From positions 1,798,001 through 1,862,000 of the forward strand of contig CAVNZM010000009.1 in NCBI GenBank assembly GCA_963693365.1: a stretch of DNA of 64,000 nucleotides, given 5' to 3'. The translations under genes and the position numbers were made by a program. Shown one piece after another: positions 43,879 to 56,630 of the stretch. The notes below the pieces were generated by a model. The model had not been told where the DNA came from and made no database searches. It saw only the letters and a program-made list of their open reading frames with translations. The DNA is from Amoebidium appalachense. Taxonomy: Eukaryota; Ichthyosporea. Each line of letters opens with the position of its first letter. Within the stretch, counting starts at the first letter, position 1.

Positions 43879-44300
43879 CGACATAGAGAGCGAGACGGGG
43901 GGGGGGGGGGGGGGGGGGAGAGAGATAGAAGGGAGAGAGACGCACAGACATATACTCACACACACAGACACACTCGCACTTGACACACACGGAGGCGTGC
44001 ACACACGTGCGTACTCACACACATACACATATCAACGCGCATACAGGCGCGCGCACACACACACACATACACAAGCACAAGCACACAGAAACATTGCGAC
44101 ATTCACTCGTGGCATGCACACCTCCCACACGGACATGCATTTTGTAGGACACACACACACACACACAAAGAGAGAGAGAGAGACAGAGACAGAGGGAGAG
44201 AGAAATAGAGAAAGAGAGAGAGAGAGTGTGTGTGTGTGTGTGTGTGTGCGTGTGTGAGAGAGAGAGAGGGAGAGAGACACACTAACGCACACGCTCACTC
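43610..44300. repeat. Mixed (CA)n, (GA)n and (GT)n arrays
   Basis: CA, GA and GT blocks follow one another twice (43750-43876 and 44150-44252). The flanking CA and GT blocks are complementary, so each unit could fold as a hairpin with the GA block in its loop. Confidence 0.85.
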
Positions 44301-45292
44301 ACACACATACATACAGATAAGCACACTCTTGCACCATCACTAATTCACTCGTTCATATCCAAATAGACACAAGTTCGCAAACGGGAGCCTCGATGCGGCT
44401 GCCAGAACAAGCAGGTTAGGGTGATCACGAAAAAATTTTGGTGTTTGAAAGGTGTGCCGTTGGCACTCATCTCTCGTGCCCAAATGCCCAATTCTCCACC
44501 CCTCGCATCACTTTTACAAAACAAACACACTATCATTACCGGATGTATACAGCTGACGACTCGTGTGAGTACCCAGTCTAGTGCCAGTACGCGTTAGTGG
44601 GAGTGGTGTGATTACGCCCTAGGGTAGACAGAAAAAAAATATCCTGGCCGGAAAGCCGCAATATGGAGTCTGCGTTTTCTAGTTTTTTTGGTAGCCACAA
44701 GTTCCACAGAACGGTTTGTGTGGCACGTGCCGTCACGATCAACGACCCCCTCCCGTTCACTGCTTTTTTTGAAGGGCGCCGAATCTTTGAAGTTTAAATT
44801 TGAAGGGTGAGAGGCTCAGAATAAGCATTCTGTAACAATAGACTAATTAGATAGGACACAGATGATAAATACAATTTTTTTCCCACTAAGAATACTCAGC
44901 CACCATCATTGAACCTTTACTATGTAGTAGAATGCACACATTGCACTTGATCACCTTCTTCATTAGTTAGGGAAATTTATGGGACACATTAAAATTCCGT
45001 AAGCCCCTACATAGGTATCCAAACCTCATACCATTGTAAATGATTGGGCAACTCAGCTGTAAAAATCTTAGTTTTCGCAGGTCGCAATATTGATTCCTCT
45101 AGGCTCGGCTTACATGAGTCTCGCTTATTCACGGAATATTCTGCACACCCACTAATACATGTATGCTGAAGCACTTTAGTGCACCGACTTGTGACGCGGA
45201 TGCGTTTTTTATGCCTTTTCTCCCCCCTGCATAACTTGACGCAAAGGTGTTTTTTCATGCCCCGGATACTTATTACCGCATTTTAATCCTTC

Positions 45293-45500
45293 CGATTGGT
45301 TCACTTTGGTTAAAGTTGGGCGGCATGTTCAACCAACTTTAACCTTTAAAACTAATCGGACACAGTTTCAACCTTATCTACATTATCTTGTGAGTAAATA
45401 AAACACTGATTGGTGCACAGCTTTAACATCATAGTTTTAAAAAGCCAGGTAATACCAGCTACCTATTGGACATTCCTTGCGGTTACTTTGGCGCAATAGA
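45293..45500 (+). promoter_or_regulatory. CCAAT-rich segment with 12-bp inverted repeat, possible promoter
   Basis: ATTGG motifs occur near 45294, 45409 and 45467, with an E2F-like TTTGGCGC near 45487. GGTTAAAGTTGG (45308-45319) and its complement (45333-45344) form an inverted repeat. The segment lies 250-500 bp before a candidate first exon and 1.3 kb before the fucosyltransferase ATG. Promoter function is inferred. Confidence 0.3.
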
Positions 45501-45712
45501 AAACAGCATGGTCACAGTTGTGAACGGCATTGTACAAACGGTGTCACTGTGCTGAACTGAAAATAGGTGAATGATTGAACATGTAATAGTAGATTCGGTG
45601 TATTGTAAGAGTGTTACGCCCTTACTATAGCTATAAGAGACGCCGTGCCATACTCACTGTGCCGATGGTCTGTTAAGCAACTGGATCTACCCATCCTCTG
45701 AGCCCCAAGCCG

Positions 45713-45781
45713 GTGCCACCGGCAAACACAGCACGCTATAACTTGACGGAGCAGTTAGCAACCATGGTGCAACTCCAACTG
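45713..45781 (+). CDS. Candidate upstream exon of the fucosyltransferase gene
   Basis: An open stretch containing ATG at 45764 (MVQLQL) ends at a consensus donor GTATGT. Upstream of the ATG at 46745, CTTCTTTACAG at 46720 looks like a good acceptor. Joining them keeps the frame, since 24 nt precede the downstream ATG. This would either add a short N-terminus or supply a 5' untranslated exon. Not confirmed. Confidence 0.3.
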
Positions 45782-46744
45782 GTATGTGTTCCATTTGCCC
45801 CTCCTATTCCATCTTGTATGCTTTTTTGTCACTCCATGCCCTCCCTTTCATCATCCCATCTCTTCCTTCGTGGTGTTCTCAGGCGACGCCTTCTCCTTAT
45901 ACTACACTCGTTTCTAGCTAATGCAGAACCTCGACCGTGAAAAGAGGAAGCCAACCTGCGCCCACGTATACCTCAGGCAAGAGTATAGCATTTCAGCGTT
46001 TGGTATCTGTTTCGGTCCAATTTGATCCATGCCCACAATGCAACGGAAAACTGCAGTCGCTTCCCTCGCATGCTGTCTTTTTGCTCCTCACAATGATCAG
46101 CCCAAGTGCACAGTCAAATGATCAGATCTAGACACGTTGCTTACAAACACCCACGCGGACATACGTACACACACGCAAACACACATGGCCACGCTGTTTG
46201 CTTCGTTGAAAAAACACAATGATGCGTTCACTGTTGAGCGGTAATCAAGTGCACGTAAGGTCTTGGTCACGCACACAGTAGCGTGCCACACACAGTACAG
46301 AGCATAATAGGAGGGTATATGGGGAAAGAGTCGGTAGCTCCTACCTGCACTGTGGGAATCACCACATGAGAGTGCACGTACACACCTATGCCCCCCACAA
46401 GCACAAAAATTATGAAAACAACCCCCTCTTTTGCCCCCTTCTCCCTACACGTACTCACCCACCCACCCGCACACCCATCTACCAGCTTGACTTTTCAAGA
46501 TTTGCTTCTGCCCCCCTCAACCTCCACCCCCCCCCCCTCCGGTGCGCGCGGGCACACACACACACACACCACTCACCTTCACAACCGGGACAACACACAC
46601 ATGCCCCGAAAGCGCACGCCTATCGGCACACTCTCCCGTTTCTGCTAAGCTTTGCACCTAAACTATTCACACACGCTTCTCTGCGATATATGGCAGTCGA
46701 ACTAACTGCCTTCTTTACAGCACGGTCCGGCCGGGGGGCACATA

Positions 46745-48075
46745 ATGTTGCCCAGCTGGTATATTGCCCGCCTTGCAGCCGCGCTGGTCCTGATCATCTG
46801 CATGTATTTGATGCTCGACCAATACTACTCCAGCTCCACGTCCACCGTTTTTTATTTCACAGACTCGGAAAATGAAGGACAACTTCAAGTCAACCGGACA
46901 AGAATACTTGAAGATAGGTTGAGACTTCAGGAAAAGAAGATTCAGGAGGAAGAGCGAAAACTGCGTGAGCACGAGGAGAAATTGAAAGCTGAGGAAGAGA
47001 ATTTGCATGTGGAGGAGAGAAACGTTAAAGCAACCGAAGAGAGGTTGCGCGCTAGTGAGTTACAGGTGAAGGCGATGGAAGATGATTTGAAACGCGTGGT
47101 AAACGAACAGATCAAAAAGGCGGAAGAGAAAGCAAAGAGAGACGCAGAGGAGCTAATCAAACAGAAGGAAAAGGAGATTGAAGAGAAACTGAAAAGGCAA
47201 ATGGGAAGCGCCCCCGCCGCGGCACCCGCATCTGGCGGTAGCACGAACGGCGAGGTGACTAGTCCGGATAAGGAGCCTGTGTATGTTCTCTCAAAGGCGT
47301 ACTACGAGTGGAACTTCGAGACGGGCCCTCACACTGGTAAGTGGCTGCATAGACATCCCCTTGGATCATTTTTGCAGCATGGTGCTCGGATACAGTGTTG
47401 CATTTGGTTTGGTGTAATTCGATGCTTTCCTTCCTTGCTTCAGTAATCAGTACAACCCAACCGCACAGTCACCCCCTCCACATACATGTGCATGACTTAC
47501 CCGAATGCTGGGTTTTGGCGCGCATGCACGGCATCTTCTGGCACCACGGCAGCACCAACAGATCGGGAGTTACCTTTACCTGGTTTGTGTCTCTTTAGAG
47601 TAGCGCCCCACTCCTCCCCCCCACCCCCCACCCCCCCTCAGCTCCCCCCATTAAGACACACACACACAGTGTGTGCGCATGCGCGTGCATTCACACACAC
47701 GCCTGTGCGTACACATGCATACACACGCACGTACACACACATGCGCTTGCGCACACACACAGTCACACCTGTATGTGTGCGTGCATGCGCCAGTGTGCAA
47801 GCATATACATACACACAGACACACAGACACAGACACAGACACCCATGTGCTCCTACGCGCGCCTACATACTCAGTGCAGTCAGTAAACGTGCACATTCAT
47901 ACACTGTTTGCCTGTCATTCTACTCGCAGCACTGTGTTTATGTATGCCTTCGTGTGCACTGTGCACTGTGTACGTCATCTTAACCCCATGAACGCCTGGT
48001 AGATATTCTTTCTCCAACATGTCCTCTCTCGATGACCCTCTCTCTTCCTCTCTCTCTCTGTCTCTCTACCCCCCA

Positions 48076-48110
<35 letters not shown>

Positions 48111-48709
48111 ACCCCTCTAGTGTATCTCTCAGCTTCCGCCTAATTTTGTGTCTGCCTGATATATCGTGTCTGTACACACATTTCACATCTCCTCCCTCCA
48201 CCCCTTTCCCTTCCTCCTCCGGTGCCCACATACTCTTCATGCGACTACCATGCCGCAGAGACACATAGAGGCGCACATGCAGTGGTGCACCTACACGTGA
48301 TTGCACACATGATGCACAAACAAATGCAGCGATCACCTCCATATACACACACATACCTGTGGTTGTTCTTGGGTCCCGTGCAAACACACAGGGACACACA
48401 CATTCACACACACTCATGAAAAGCAAAGCTTGCATTGAAGTTTTACACACATCCGTGAGCACGCACGCACACACACACACACACACACAATTTTACAAAC
48501 CAAGCGCGTTAGAGTTTTACCATTGATCAACTAACAGTCCCCGTCTGCTCCCCCTCATCTTTCCCTTTGACTTCTATTCTCCGTCTCTTTTTTCCTCCCC
48601 TCCCCTCCCCTCCTCCAACAACACCCCATCCACTCACCCGCCCACCCACCCTCTCAACATTTTCCCTACCCCTACTATCCCCCCTTCCTCCCTCTGCCCA
48701 CCTTCACAC

Positions 48710-48754
<45 letters not shown>

Positions 48755-49713
48755 AATCCCACCCCCTCCTACAATCAGGTTGTGATCGTCGTTGCCAATT
48801 CGGCAATGACCACTCCAAGTCATCCACTGCCGCAGCGTTCATCTCAATGCCCGAAAATGGGGCCCCAAACAAGGCACCGGGCCAGAAGGCATTTGCTTTC
48901 AGCCTCGAGTCGCCGGCCAACTACCCGGCATGGCAAGACGCAAACCTAATGTCTCAGTTCGATTTCACTTTCCACTATCGGTACGATGCCGACGTTCCGC
49001 TTTTGGGTCAGGTGAAGGATTTTATGCCGCACCCTAAGAAGCTAAACAACCTTCCTAACTTTGACGGGCTCCCGTTTCTGTCGTGGGAGGAGCGTAAGGA
49101 CAAGGAAATTCTTTCTGTCGTCATTTCGAACTGTGCCGGGAGGAATGGCCGTGAGGCCGTTTTGAACCGCCTACAGCAGGCTGGAGTGAGTTTAGCCAGT
49201 TATGGCGCATGTTTGCACAACAAAAACACCCCACCTACAAGCGAATTTCCCCCTGGATCTCCCGTGGCTAAACTGCTATCGGGGGACAAATTCCGGCAGA
49301 AGGAGGGTCTTGCTTCACTCCATCTTTTCCATTTTGCCGCCGAAAACTCCGATTGCGATCACTATCACACGGAGAAACTTTTCCAGGCCCTCCGCGTCGG
49401 TGCTGTGCCCGTGTACATGGGCGGAAAAACGATCACCGATTACGTTCCCCCAGGATCGATTATTGACGTGCGCGATTTTGCGACGCCGGAGCTTTTGGCG
49501 GATTATTTGAAAAAGGTCGCAGCTGATAAGAACCTCTACATGCAGTATCATGCATGGCGCACACGGCCCCTCCCGTTTTACGTCATCGATAAGATTAATA
49601 TTGGGTTGGAGGAGCGTACACCTGAGTGGTATTGTAAGGTGTGTAGGCTGGTGAGGAGTGAGGCGAACCATAGGGCACTACCGGACACCAGCTGCGAACC
49701 GTCGAGATATTAA
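46745..49713 (+). CDS. GT10 alpha-1,3-fucosyltransferase, Golgi type II membrane protein
   Basis: Transfers fucose from GDP-fucose to GlcNAc-containing glycans in the Golgi lumen. Exons 46745-47336 and 48779-49713, 508 aa; donor G|GTAAGT, acceptor ATCAG, phases match. Residues about 6-22 form a signal anchor (IARLAAALVLIICMYLML). Residues about 40-155 are a highly charged coiled-coil stem of E/K/R/L heptads, followed by an Ala/Gly/Ser linker. The catalytic domain shows CDRRCQFGNDHS, SLESPANYP (241-248), FDFTFHYRYDADV, VVISNCAGRNGR (311-322), and the family signature FHFAAENSDCDHYHTEKLF then ALRVGAVPVYMGG (about 381-413), VPPGSIIDVRDF and YMQYHAWR. The acceptor cannot be read from sequence. 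The 1.4-kb intron is microsatellite-rich. The long coiled-coil stem is unusual and suggests oligomerisation. Confidence 0.88.
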
Positions 49714-49862
49714 ATTCTTGTAGGTTTAATATCAGATGCATAAATGATAGTGCAGAGCGAACACGCACACGCACACGCACACACACACTCACACTCACAC
49801 TCACTCACACTCACACTCACTCACTCACTCAACACAAACACATACACACACACGCGCGTGCG

Positions 49863-49944
<82 letters not shown>

Positions 49945-50580
49945 CACACAGACACACACACACACACAAGCATGCGAACGCACAAGTGCACTCACACACA
50001 CAGACTCACTCACTCACTCACACAAACACATAGACACACAAAGACATACACACACAAACATCATAGTAGCATAGAATTGTGTATAGAACTGGTGTATAGG
50101 ACATGATAATAGTACATTGGGCTGACACTTGGTTTGTAGTGCTTTGATGGTAAAAGGCTGCAGTTAGCACCGTAAGTAGTCAGGGTTGGTGGACACCCAC
50201 CCGATAAACACCGATTTCTTGTAGTAGTGTTGGTATAGAAGGACAGACTTTTTATTGTCTGACTAACAATCTTGTTCGTCTCATTTGCAGAATGGAGAAT
50301 AATTTGCATAGACACATGGCCAGAACCAACACACACACAACATGTGCACACGAACTCACTATATGCTCACGCACCATCACGCACGTTACTGAGTTCATGA
50401 TACATGGCAGTTTCGTCACAAATCTACACAGTATGCCGTTGTTTGTTGGTTTCCTTGGCCGTTGGTTCGGAGTGTTGTTGTGTAGATGGTCAGTGACCCT
50501 TTATAAGTGTACGTACGTATTGTAACATGAAACAAACGATGGTTGGTTCTCATGAAGAGTGTGTGCTGTATATGCAACTG
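49714..50580. repeat. (CA)/(ACTC) arrays and unremarkable sequence
   Basis: CAC/ACTC repeats then (CA)n (about 49871-49939) with a GCGCGCGC block, downstream of the fucosyltransferase stop; 50.05-50.58 kb is ordinary sequence with no supported gene. Confidence 0.7.
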
Positions 50581-50673
50581 GGAGCAACGTATCTCAATCC
50601 CGCCTTGCGACGGCTACCGTGTTTTCAGATCAGCCCCCCCTCCCAAACACAAACGTTTACGCCGTTATGAGAA

Positions 50674-50717
<44 letters not shown>

Positions 50718-51004
50718 CCTCCTCCTCCCCTCCTCACCCCCCCTTCATCCTCCCTCCCCCCCCTCCCTTCTCCCCCCCCCCCCCCCCCCCTCCCCCTCCA
50801 GGATGCCCCCCTCCCCCTCCAGGATGCCCCCTCCGCCCCATGCCTCCTTCCACCTAAATTCTCTAAAATAATTTTGTGTGCAAAAACTGCATTGTGTTAC
50901 CAGTTAGCATACTCTGCAAAGCATTTACCCCCTGCCCCCCCCCCGGCCCCTCCCCCCTCCCCCTTCTAAACACGCTCACACTCACACACGTCTTGTACAC
51001 ACAG

Positions 51005-51260
<256 letters not shown>

Positions 51261-52121
51261 ACACACACCTCTTCCCCGGCCCGTGTGCCAGGAAATGTTT
51301 GCACCAACCGTGAATCTTCTTAGGCTTGATCTGAATACTCATGTGACTTACCTACTCTTGTACAGGGGTGCTTCACCTTGGAATAATAAAACAGATGGAT
51401 TTATGTCGAAGGTAGAGTCTAGAATCCCGGCAAAGGTTCGTAGGCTGTAGGGTTCGATATTTTTTTCCTCCCCCTCCGCCCCCGCCCCCCCTCCTCCCCC
51501 TCCCCGCCCCTCCCCTCCCCCGCTTCCTCCGCTGAATCCCCTGAGGGGTCTGAGATGGCGGGGGGGGGGGGGGGGGGGGGGGGTTGGGGTACACTATCCC
51601 TATACAATTAGTATATCATTTATTATCTGACGTAGCCAAAGCAACCAGATTTGCAGTCCCCCAAGCCCCTTTTCCTGACTCTGGAAGAAGGTGTGTGGGG
51701 GGGGGGGGGGGGGGGGGGGGGGAGGGGGGGGGGAGGGGGTTGAGAGTTTGTGGTGACTCGAAGGCTCGAGGGGGCCAAGTCTACAGAAATTGTTGGGGAG
51801 AGAATATGAGTGTTAAACTTTCCGATTCAAGCTCAGAATATTCAGAAATCAGAACATTATAAGAGCAACTTCATATTGTTATCTTGCTTTTTCTTGAGAG
51901 TTTGAGGTGACGGTACAGCGCAGAGGCCCGATGCAAAAAGTCATGTGACCGCTCCCCCCCCCCCCCCCCCCAACTCTCCTCCCCCCCCCCCCCCCCTCCC
52001 CCGGCCCCTCCCTCCCCCTTGCCCGCCCACACCGACCCCACCCGCCTTCTTCCCTCCCCGCCCCCCTCCCCCCCTTCCCCCACCTCCCCCCCTTCCCCCC
52101 CCTCCCCCCCCCCCCCCCCCC

Positions 52122-52155
<34 letters not shown>

Positions 52156-52398
52156 CCACCCGAACACACACATCCCATCACCACGAAGTTCTCTTCTCCT
52201 TTCCCAGCAACAAGCTGTCGGATCCCGACCGTACCCAACACCAGAACCAGGGCTAAAACGCACACACATATGTGCACACCTGCGCACACAGTACCTTTGT
52301 GGAAGATTGTGCTTTGTTGCAGTTTTAAATGTGATCCCTTCGCTTTCGTGCGATAGGTATACATGCACATATGTGGAGGGTGTACAGGCGCCCGGGCG

Positions 52399-52433
<35 letters not shown>

Positions 52434-52708
52434 GGGGGGGGGGGGGGAGAGAGCGGAGACGGAGGGGAACTATTCGGTGACGAGCAATTAGTTACTGGGG
52501 CCCTTTGTATTGCCCGATCAGTTCCTCGTGGCCATCGTCTTGCCCACTCCCACACATATGTGTCCCCGGTGGCCCACACGTAAAAGAATAATTGATGACT
52601 CACACACACGCGCGCTCACACACACACAGACAGGCACACAGGTGCGCACACGCACACGAACGCACACACACTCACATGGACACACGCACATGCGCGCAAA
52701 TGCGCACA

Positions 52709-52942
<234 letters not shown>

Positions 52943-53089
52943 GCAACTTGAAAGCAACGATGAATTTTCGTGGACTCAAAACCCTTGTTCTCATAAACTC
53001 TAGACCTGCGGTCACGGTATTGTGTGTGCTTCCTTATGTTGAACTAAATATGCAAGGGAATATAGCGGACGAGGGGTTGTTGATGGCTC

Positions 53090-53519
53090 TTTAGTAAAGG
53101 GCTGGAATAGAAGACCATTCAAAGAGGAAAACTGAATCAGTTAAAACATGTGGTTGGCTGAGGGGAGGAGTGGGGAGGGGCGGTTCCCGGGGAACAGGAG
53201 GCCAGGAGGGGGGAGGGGAGGAGGAGTAGGTCTATTAGAACACTGCTAACAACCGACTTGATGATTTTTCATAAACATACACAGATCGAATGCAGAGGGA
53301 AGTATGAGAGAGGAGAGCTAAAGATTTAAAGGATCGGAATTGAAAGTCATTCAAAATGGAAATTAAACGTTCCCAACGGTGTAATTGCATGGAGTTGGCG
53401 TTTGGGGGGTGGGGGGGGGGGGGGGGGGGGGGGGGAAGGGAGGCGGGGGGGGGGGGGGGGAGGGGGGAAGGGTGAGGGGCCGAGGGAGGGGGAGGGGGGA
53501 GGTCCTGGGGAAACGGGGG

Positions 53520-53551
<32 letters not shown>

Positions 53552-53940
53552 ACCGGTTCATGGGGAACCGGGAGAGGGGGGGGGGGGGGGGGGGGGAGGA
53601 TCTCCTAAGACACTGGTAACAATTGATCGTGCAAATACATACTTTTGACTGAAGGGGGGGGGGGGGGGGGGGGGAAGGGGAGGGGGGGGGGGGGGGAGGG
53701 GAGGGAGAAGTGGGGAGCCCTACGCAGTGCTACTAATTGACTCAATGATCGTGCATTATTGCACATCATGAACTGTAGGAATTTGGATATATTAATATAA
53801 TATAGGGAAGGGGTCCCGCGGCTAAATCATAGAGTAGCGGCTAAAAGAGAAAAGCATTCAAACAGAAGGCTCTAACTCGGCATATGCATAGGGTTGGTGC
53901 TTATGCCCTCAGGGGAGGGGGGGGGGGGGGGGGGGGTTTT
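53090..53940 (+). repeat. Degenerate tandem units with G runs
   Basis: About three diverged units. Each has an AAA.GGAAA...TGGTTGGC or GGAGTTGGCG part, a G-rich block with GGGGAAC.GGGAG, then a part like GACACTGGTAACAATTGAT (compare 53232, 53603 and 53722). Confidence 0.5.
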
Positions 53941-54390
53941 CAAAAACATCCTGGGTTATGATACCAGCGTTATTGCCATTTCCAGGTGCAACATTTTCCT
54001 GTGACAAGAGGGAAGAGGGGGGGGGGGGGGGGGGGGGGGGGGGGTCTATGCATACAGGGGGAGAGGGAGGGGTGTGCCGGGGGAGAAGGTGCGACGGATT
54101 GACGGCTTTGGGATAAATTTGATTTAAAAAAATAACCATTTCGGTGAATTTGTTGGTACCTTTTATTATCATACGGCTCATATTCAAGCAAAGGTAGAAT
54201 CTTTATTGACTGTTCAACACTTAAACGGTATACGTATTTCTGTACCCAGAATCTCTGGAGAAACAGCTTTATCCAATACTATGTAGCTGTTCACATCCGT
54301 GCAAAAAAAAAAAGGAAATTGCCTGAGTATACGTACTACCATACCAAGTATACCCCTTTTTAATGATTCATAATATAAAAAGAACTTAAT
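53941..54390. other. 3' flank of the transporter gene
   Basis: A G run at 54017-54044 and ordinary AT-richer sequence. The transporter terminator or polyadenylation region should lie here; I could not fix a signal. Confidence 0.5.
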
Positions 54391-56193
54391 TTACACATCC
54401 TTAGCCCTACCCATGGCACCGGGCACCATGAAGCTCTCCGCCTTATCGGTCTTATCCATTGCACTTTCTTGAGTGTACATCGACAAAGCTGCACCGGGGG
54501 CAATGCTCGCCGTCCCCGTGGCAGAGTTGGGGTCGGAAAACGATTTCTCCACATAGGCACTGGACGTGAGCAGGACGAGGGGAATGCCGGCCAGCGCCAC
54601 GGCCAGGCCAACGAAGTAGAAGTACTGCACGTGGCCGCCTTCATTCAGGTTGTTGTTTGCGCCCAGGTACCTGCCCATGAGCAGCGTGATGCAGGTGGTG
54701 AAGCCGCTGGAAATGGCGCCGGAAGAGAGCATGTTGAAGGCTGAGGCCAAGGAGCGGACCCGCAGGGGCACCTGGTCGTAGCTGAAGTAGATCAGCACGG
54801 GGTTGATGAGGATCTCGGCAATGCCGACCATGGAGAAGGGCACAAACATGATGAAGCCGCTGATGTCGGACATGGCCACGGGGTTGGTGGCGGGGTTGCC
54901 GGCACAGTTGGAGATGTTGTTGGGGTCGCTCAGCGGAAGAATGGCCGCTGCCTGGCGGGCATACTCGACTGCTGCAGCCACGGCCATGGATGCGGCGGCC
55001 ATGACGAAGCCGGCAATGAGCTTCTGGTTGCGGGTGACGGCAGAGCCCTTCATGCGGGCAACAAAGGGGAACACGAACATTTCCAAAATGGGCGTGAAAA
55101 CAACAATGGCCAGGCAGTCGGCTACGTTAAAGAAAGCGCCGTTGATCTGACTCGACCCGACCCGAAGGTCCATCTGGCAGGCCTGGACGGTGAACGGGCC
55201 GGCCATGTTGTTGAAGACGATGTTAAAGCACACGTTGGCAACGAGAATGGTTGGGACCGCGGCAAAGAAGTCCTTGGCCTCGGAGAGATTGAGCATACCT
55301 GACGGGTGGTCGGGGATGCCGTTAAGAAACTCGTTGTTGAGGTGGGCCACACACAGGCACACGACACACACGCTGGCAAGGGCCAGAGAGGCATAGGCCA
55401 TGGGGTAGGCCATGGTCTCGGAAGCAAAGGCAGAGGCGATGGAGAAAATAATGAAAGCAAACGCCGTGATCCAGCCAATGAGGGCCACTACACCCCTCAC
55501 ACTGCGCCTTGCCCCGTGCCAAGCATAGTAGGCGGCACCACACAGGAAGTCACCACTGGCCGCCTTGCGGATGTACCTTGGGGTGCCGGAGAGGAAAATC
55601 ACCAAAGCAAAGAACATGCCCCCGGCAGCTATCATGTATGCGGAGAAGAAGCCATACTCCTGGGGGATGGCTGCGGCCTGGCCGTTTGTTGCCAGGGTGA
55701 CCAGGTAGCCGTAGGACACAGCGGCGCCAACATTGATCATCATGTAGAAGTACGAGAAGAACTTCTCCTGCTCCTTGGCCTCCTCGGGGTTGCTTGCATC
55801 GAACTGGTCACCGCCAAAACTGCTGATGTTGGGCTTGATACCGCCTGTTCCCACCGCAATAAACGCAAACACACCCAAAAGATAGAGCGCCTTGTTGTTG
55901 AAAGTGGGCCATGCAGCAGTGGCAGACATAGTCACACCGATGCAGTAGATGGACGCAAAGACAACAATGGTCCAGTAGCGGCCGAGCTTTGCGTCGGCCA
56001 GCCAGCCGCCAAAGATGCACACGGCGTAGGACATGACGGTGAAGGCCGAGTTGATGGCGATGGACTGCGAGCTGCTAAACCACATCATCAGCTGGTTGCG
56101 CTGGACGCCGCTGAAGGTCATATAGGCCATTCGCTCCATCATCTCCACCACGAGGATGAAGATGCACACAGGCCACATTTTGCTGACGGCCAT
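54391..56193 (-). CDS. POT/PTR2-family proton-coupled oligopeptide transporter, single exon
   Basis: Major-facilitator symporter that imports di- and tripeptides with protons across the plasma membrane or an endomembrane. The ATG at 56193 gives 600 aa; the frame stays open a little further 5' to a TAG, but ATG is preferred. Diagnostic POT motifs: the proton-coupling ExxER as EMMER (17-21), GGWLADAKLGRY (62-73), GGIKPNISSFGGDQFD (117-132) and FSYFYMMINVGAAVS (146-160). About twelve hydrophobic segments follow in the usual layout, with a soluble C-terminal tail ending near VPGAMGRAKDV. No intron and almost no simple repeat inside, unlike its neighbours. A CTACTACACAG just before the ATG could be a 3' splice site for a 5' leader exon. 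Substrate range is not readable; nitrate and other POT substrates are alternatives. Confidence 0.93.
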   Translation of the reverse strand: MAVSKMWPVCIFILVVEMMERMAYMTFSGVQRNQLMMWFSSSQSIAINSAFTVMSYAVCIFGGWLADAKLGRYWTIVVFASIYCIGVTMSATAAWPTFNNKALYLLGVFAFIAVGTGGIKPNISSFGGDQFDASNPEEAKEQEKFFSYFYMMINVGAAVSYGYLVTLATNGQAAAIPQEYGFFSAYMIAAGGMFFALVIFLSGTPRYIRKAASGDFLCGAAYYAWHGARRSVRGVVALIGWITAFAFIIFSIASAFASETMAYPMAYASLALASVCVVCLCVAHLNNEFLNGIPDHPSGMLNLSEAKDFFAAVPTILVANVCFNIVFNNMAGPFTVQACQMDLRVGSSQINGAFFNVADCLAIVVFTPILEMFVFPFVARMKGSAVTRNQKLIAGFVMAAASMAVAAAVEYARQAAAILPLSDPNNISNCAGNPATNPVAMSDISGFIMFVPFSMVGIAEILINPVLIYFSYDQVPLRVRSLASAFNMLSSGAISSGFTTCITLLMGRYLGANNNLNEGGHVQYFYFVGLAVALAGIPLVLLTSSAYVEKSFSDPNSATGTASIAPGAALSMYTQESAMDKTDKAESFMVPGAMGRAKDV

Positions 56194-56589
56194 CCTCGAC
56201 ACTGTGTAGTAGAAAGAATACTAGTACTGTGTGCGTATTCACTGCTGACGCTCAAAAATGAGGTGAGTGACTAAGAGTATCAGTTAAAAGCTGTACAGCC
56301 TCGGCGATCGCACACGCTAACTAACCTGCCCTTTTTCTGGATGAGTTGAAATGAAAGGATTCCTTTCTCCATTTATATACTTGTGAGCGGAACGTGTCCC
56401 TAAACAGAGCCAATAATCCAATGAAATGTATTCTTGGCACATTCCAAAGCTGCTTCCTTTCACATTCCACTCAAGAAAACATAGCTTCTCAAAACAGGGT
56501 ATCGAAGTTCCGAAAACAAATCCGGAATTTCCGATATTTGAAAACACAGTTCCGAAAATCGTCCCGGCCGGATCGGAAAGTCCGAGAGC

Positions 56590-56630
<41 letters not shown>

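Larger units (their letters stand above)
42540..45680. other. Microsatellite-rich intergenic region
   Basis: C/G-rich low-complexity sequence (42.9 and 43.25-43.35 kb), a (CT)n array, mixed CA/GA/GT arrays 43.6-44.3 kb, then ordinary sequence 44.3-45.68 kb with several CCAAT/ATTGG motifs near 45.3-45.5 kb. No supported gene. Confidence 0.6.

Noticed and set aside
47466-47620. Candidate middle exon of the fucosyltransferase containing IHVHDLP, reminiscent of exostosin GT47
   Set aside because: Exon 47336 joins in phase to 48779 with GT10-like CDRRCQFG. The IHVHDLP frame has no phase-compatible junctions and the rest of the gene is GT10.
54469-56274. Long plus-strand open frames opposite the transporter
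   Set aside because: They are antisense shadows of the GC-rich POT coding sequence.
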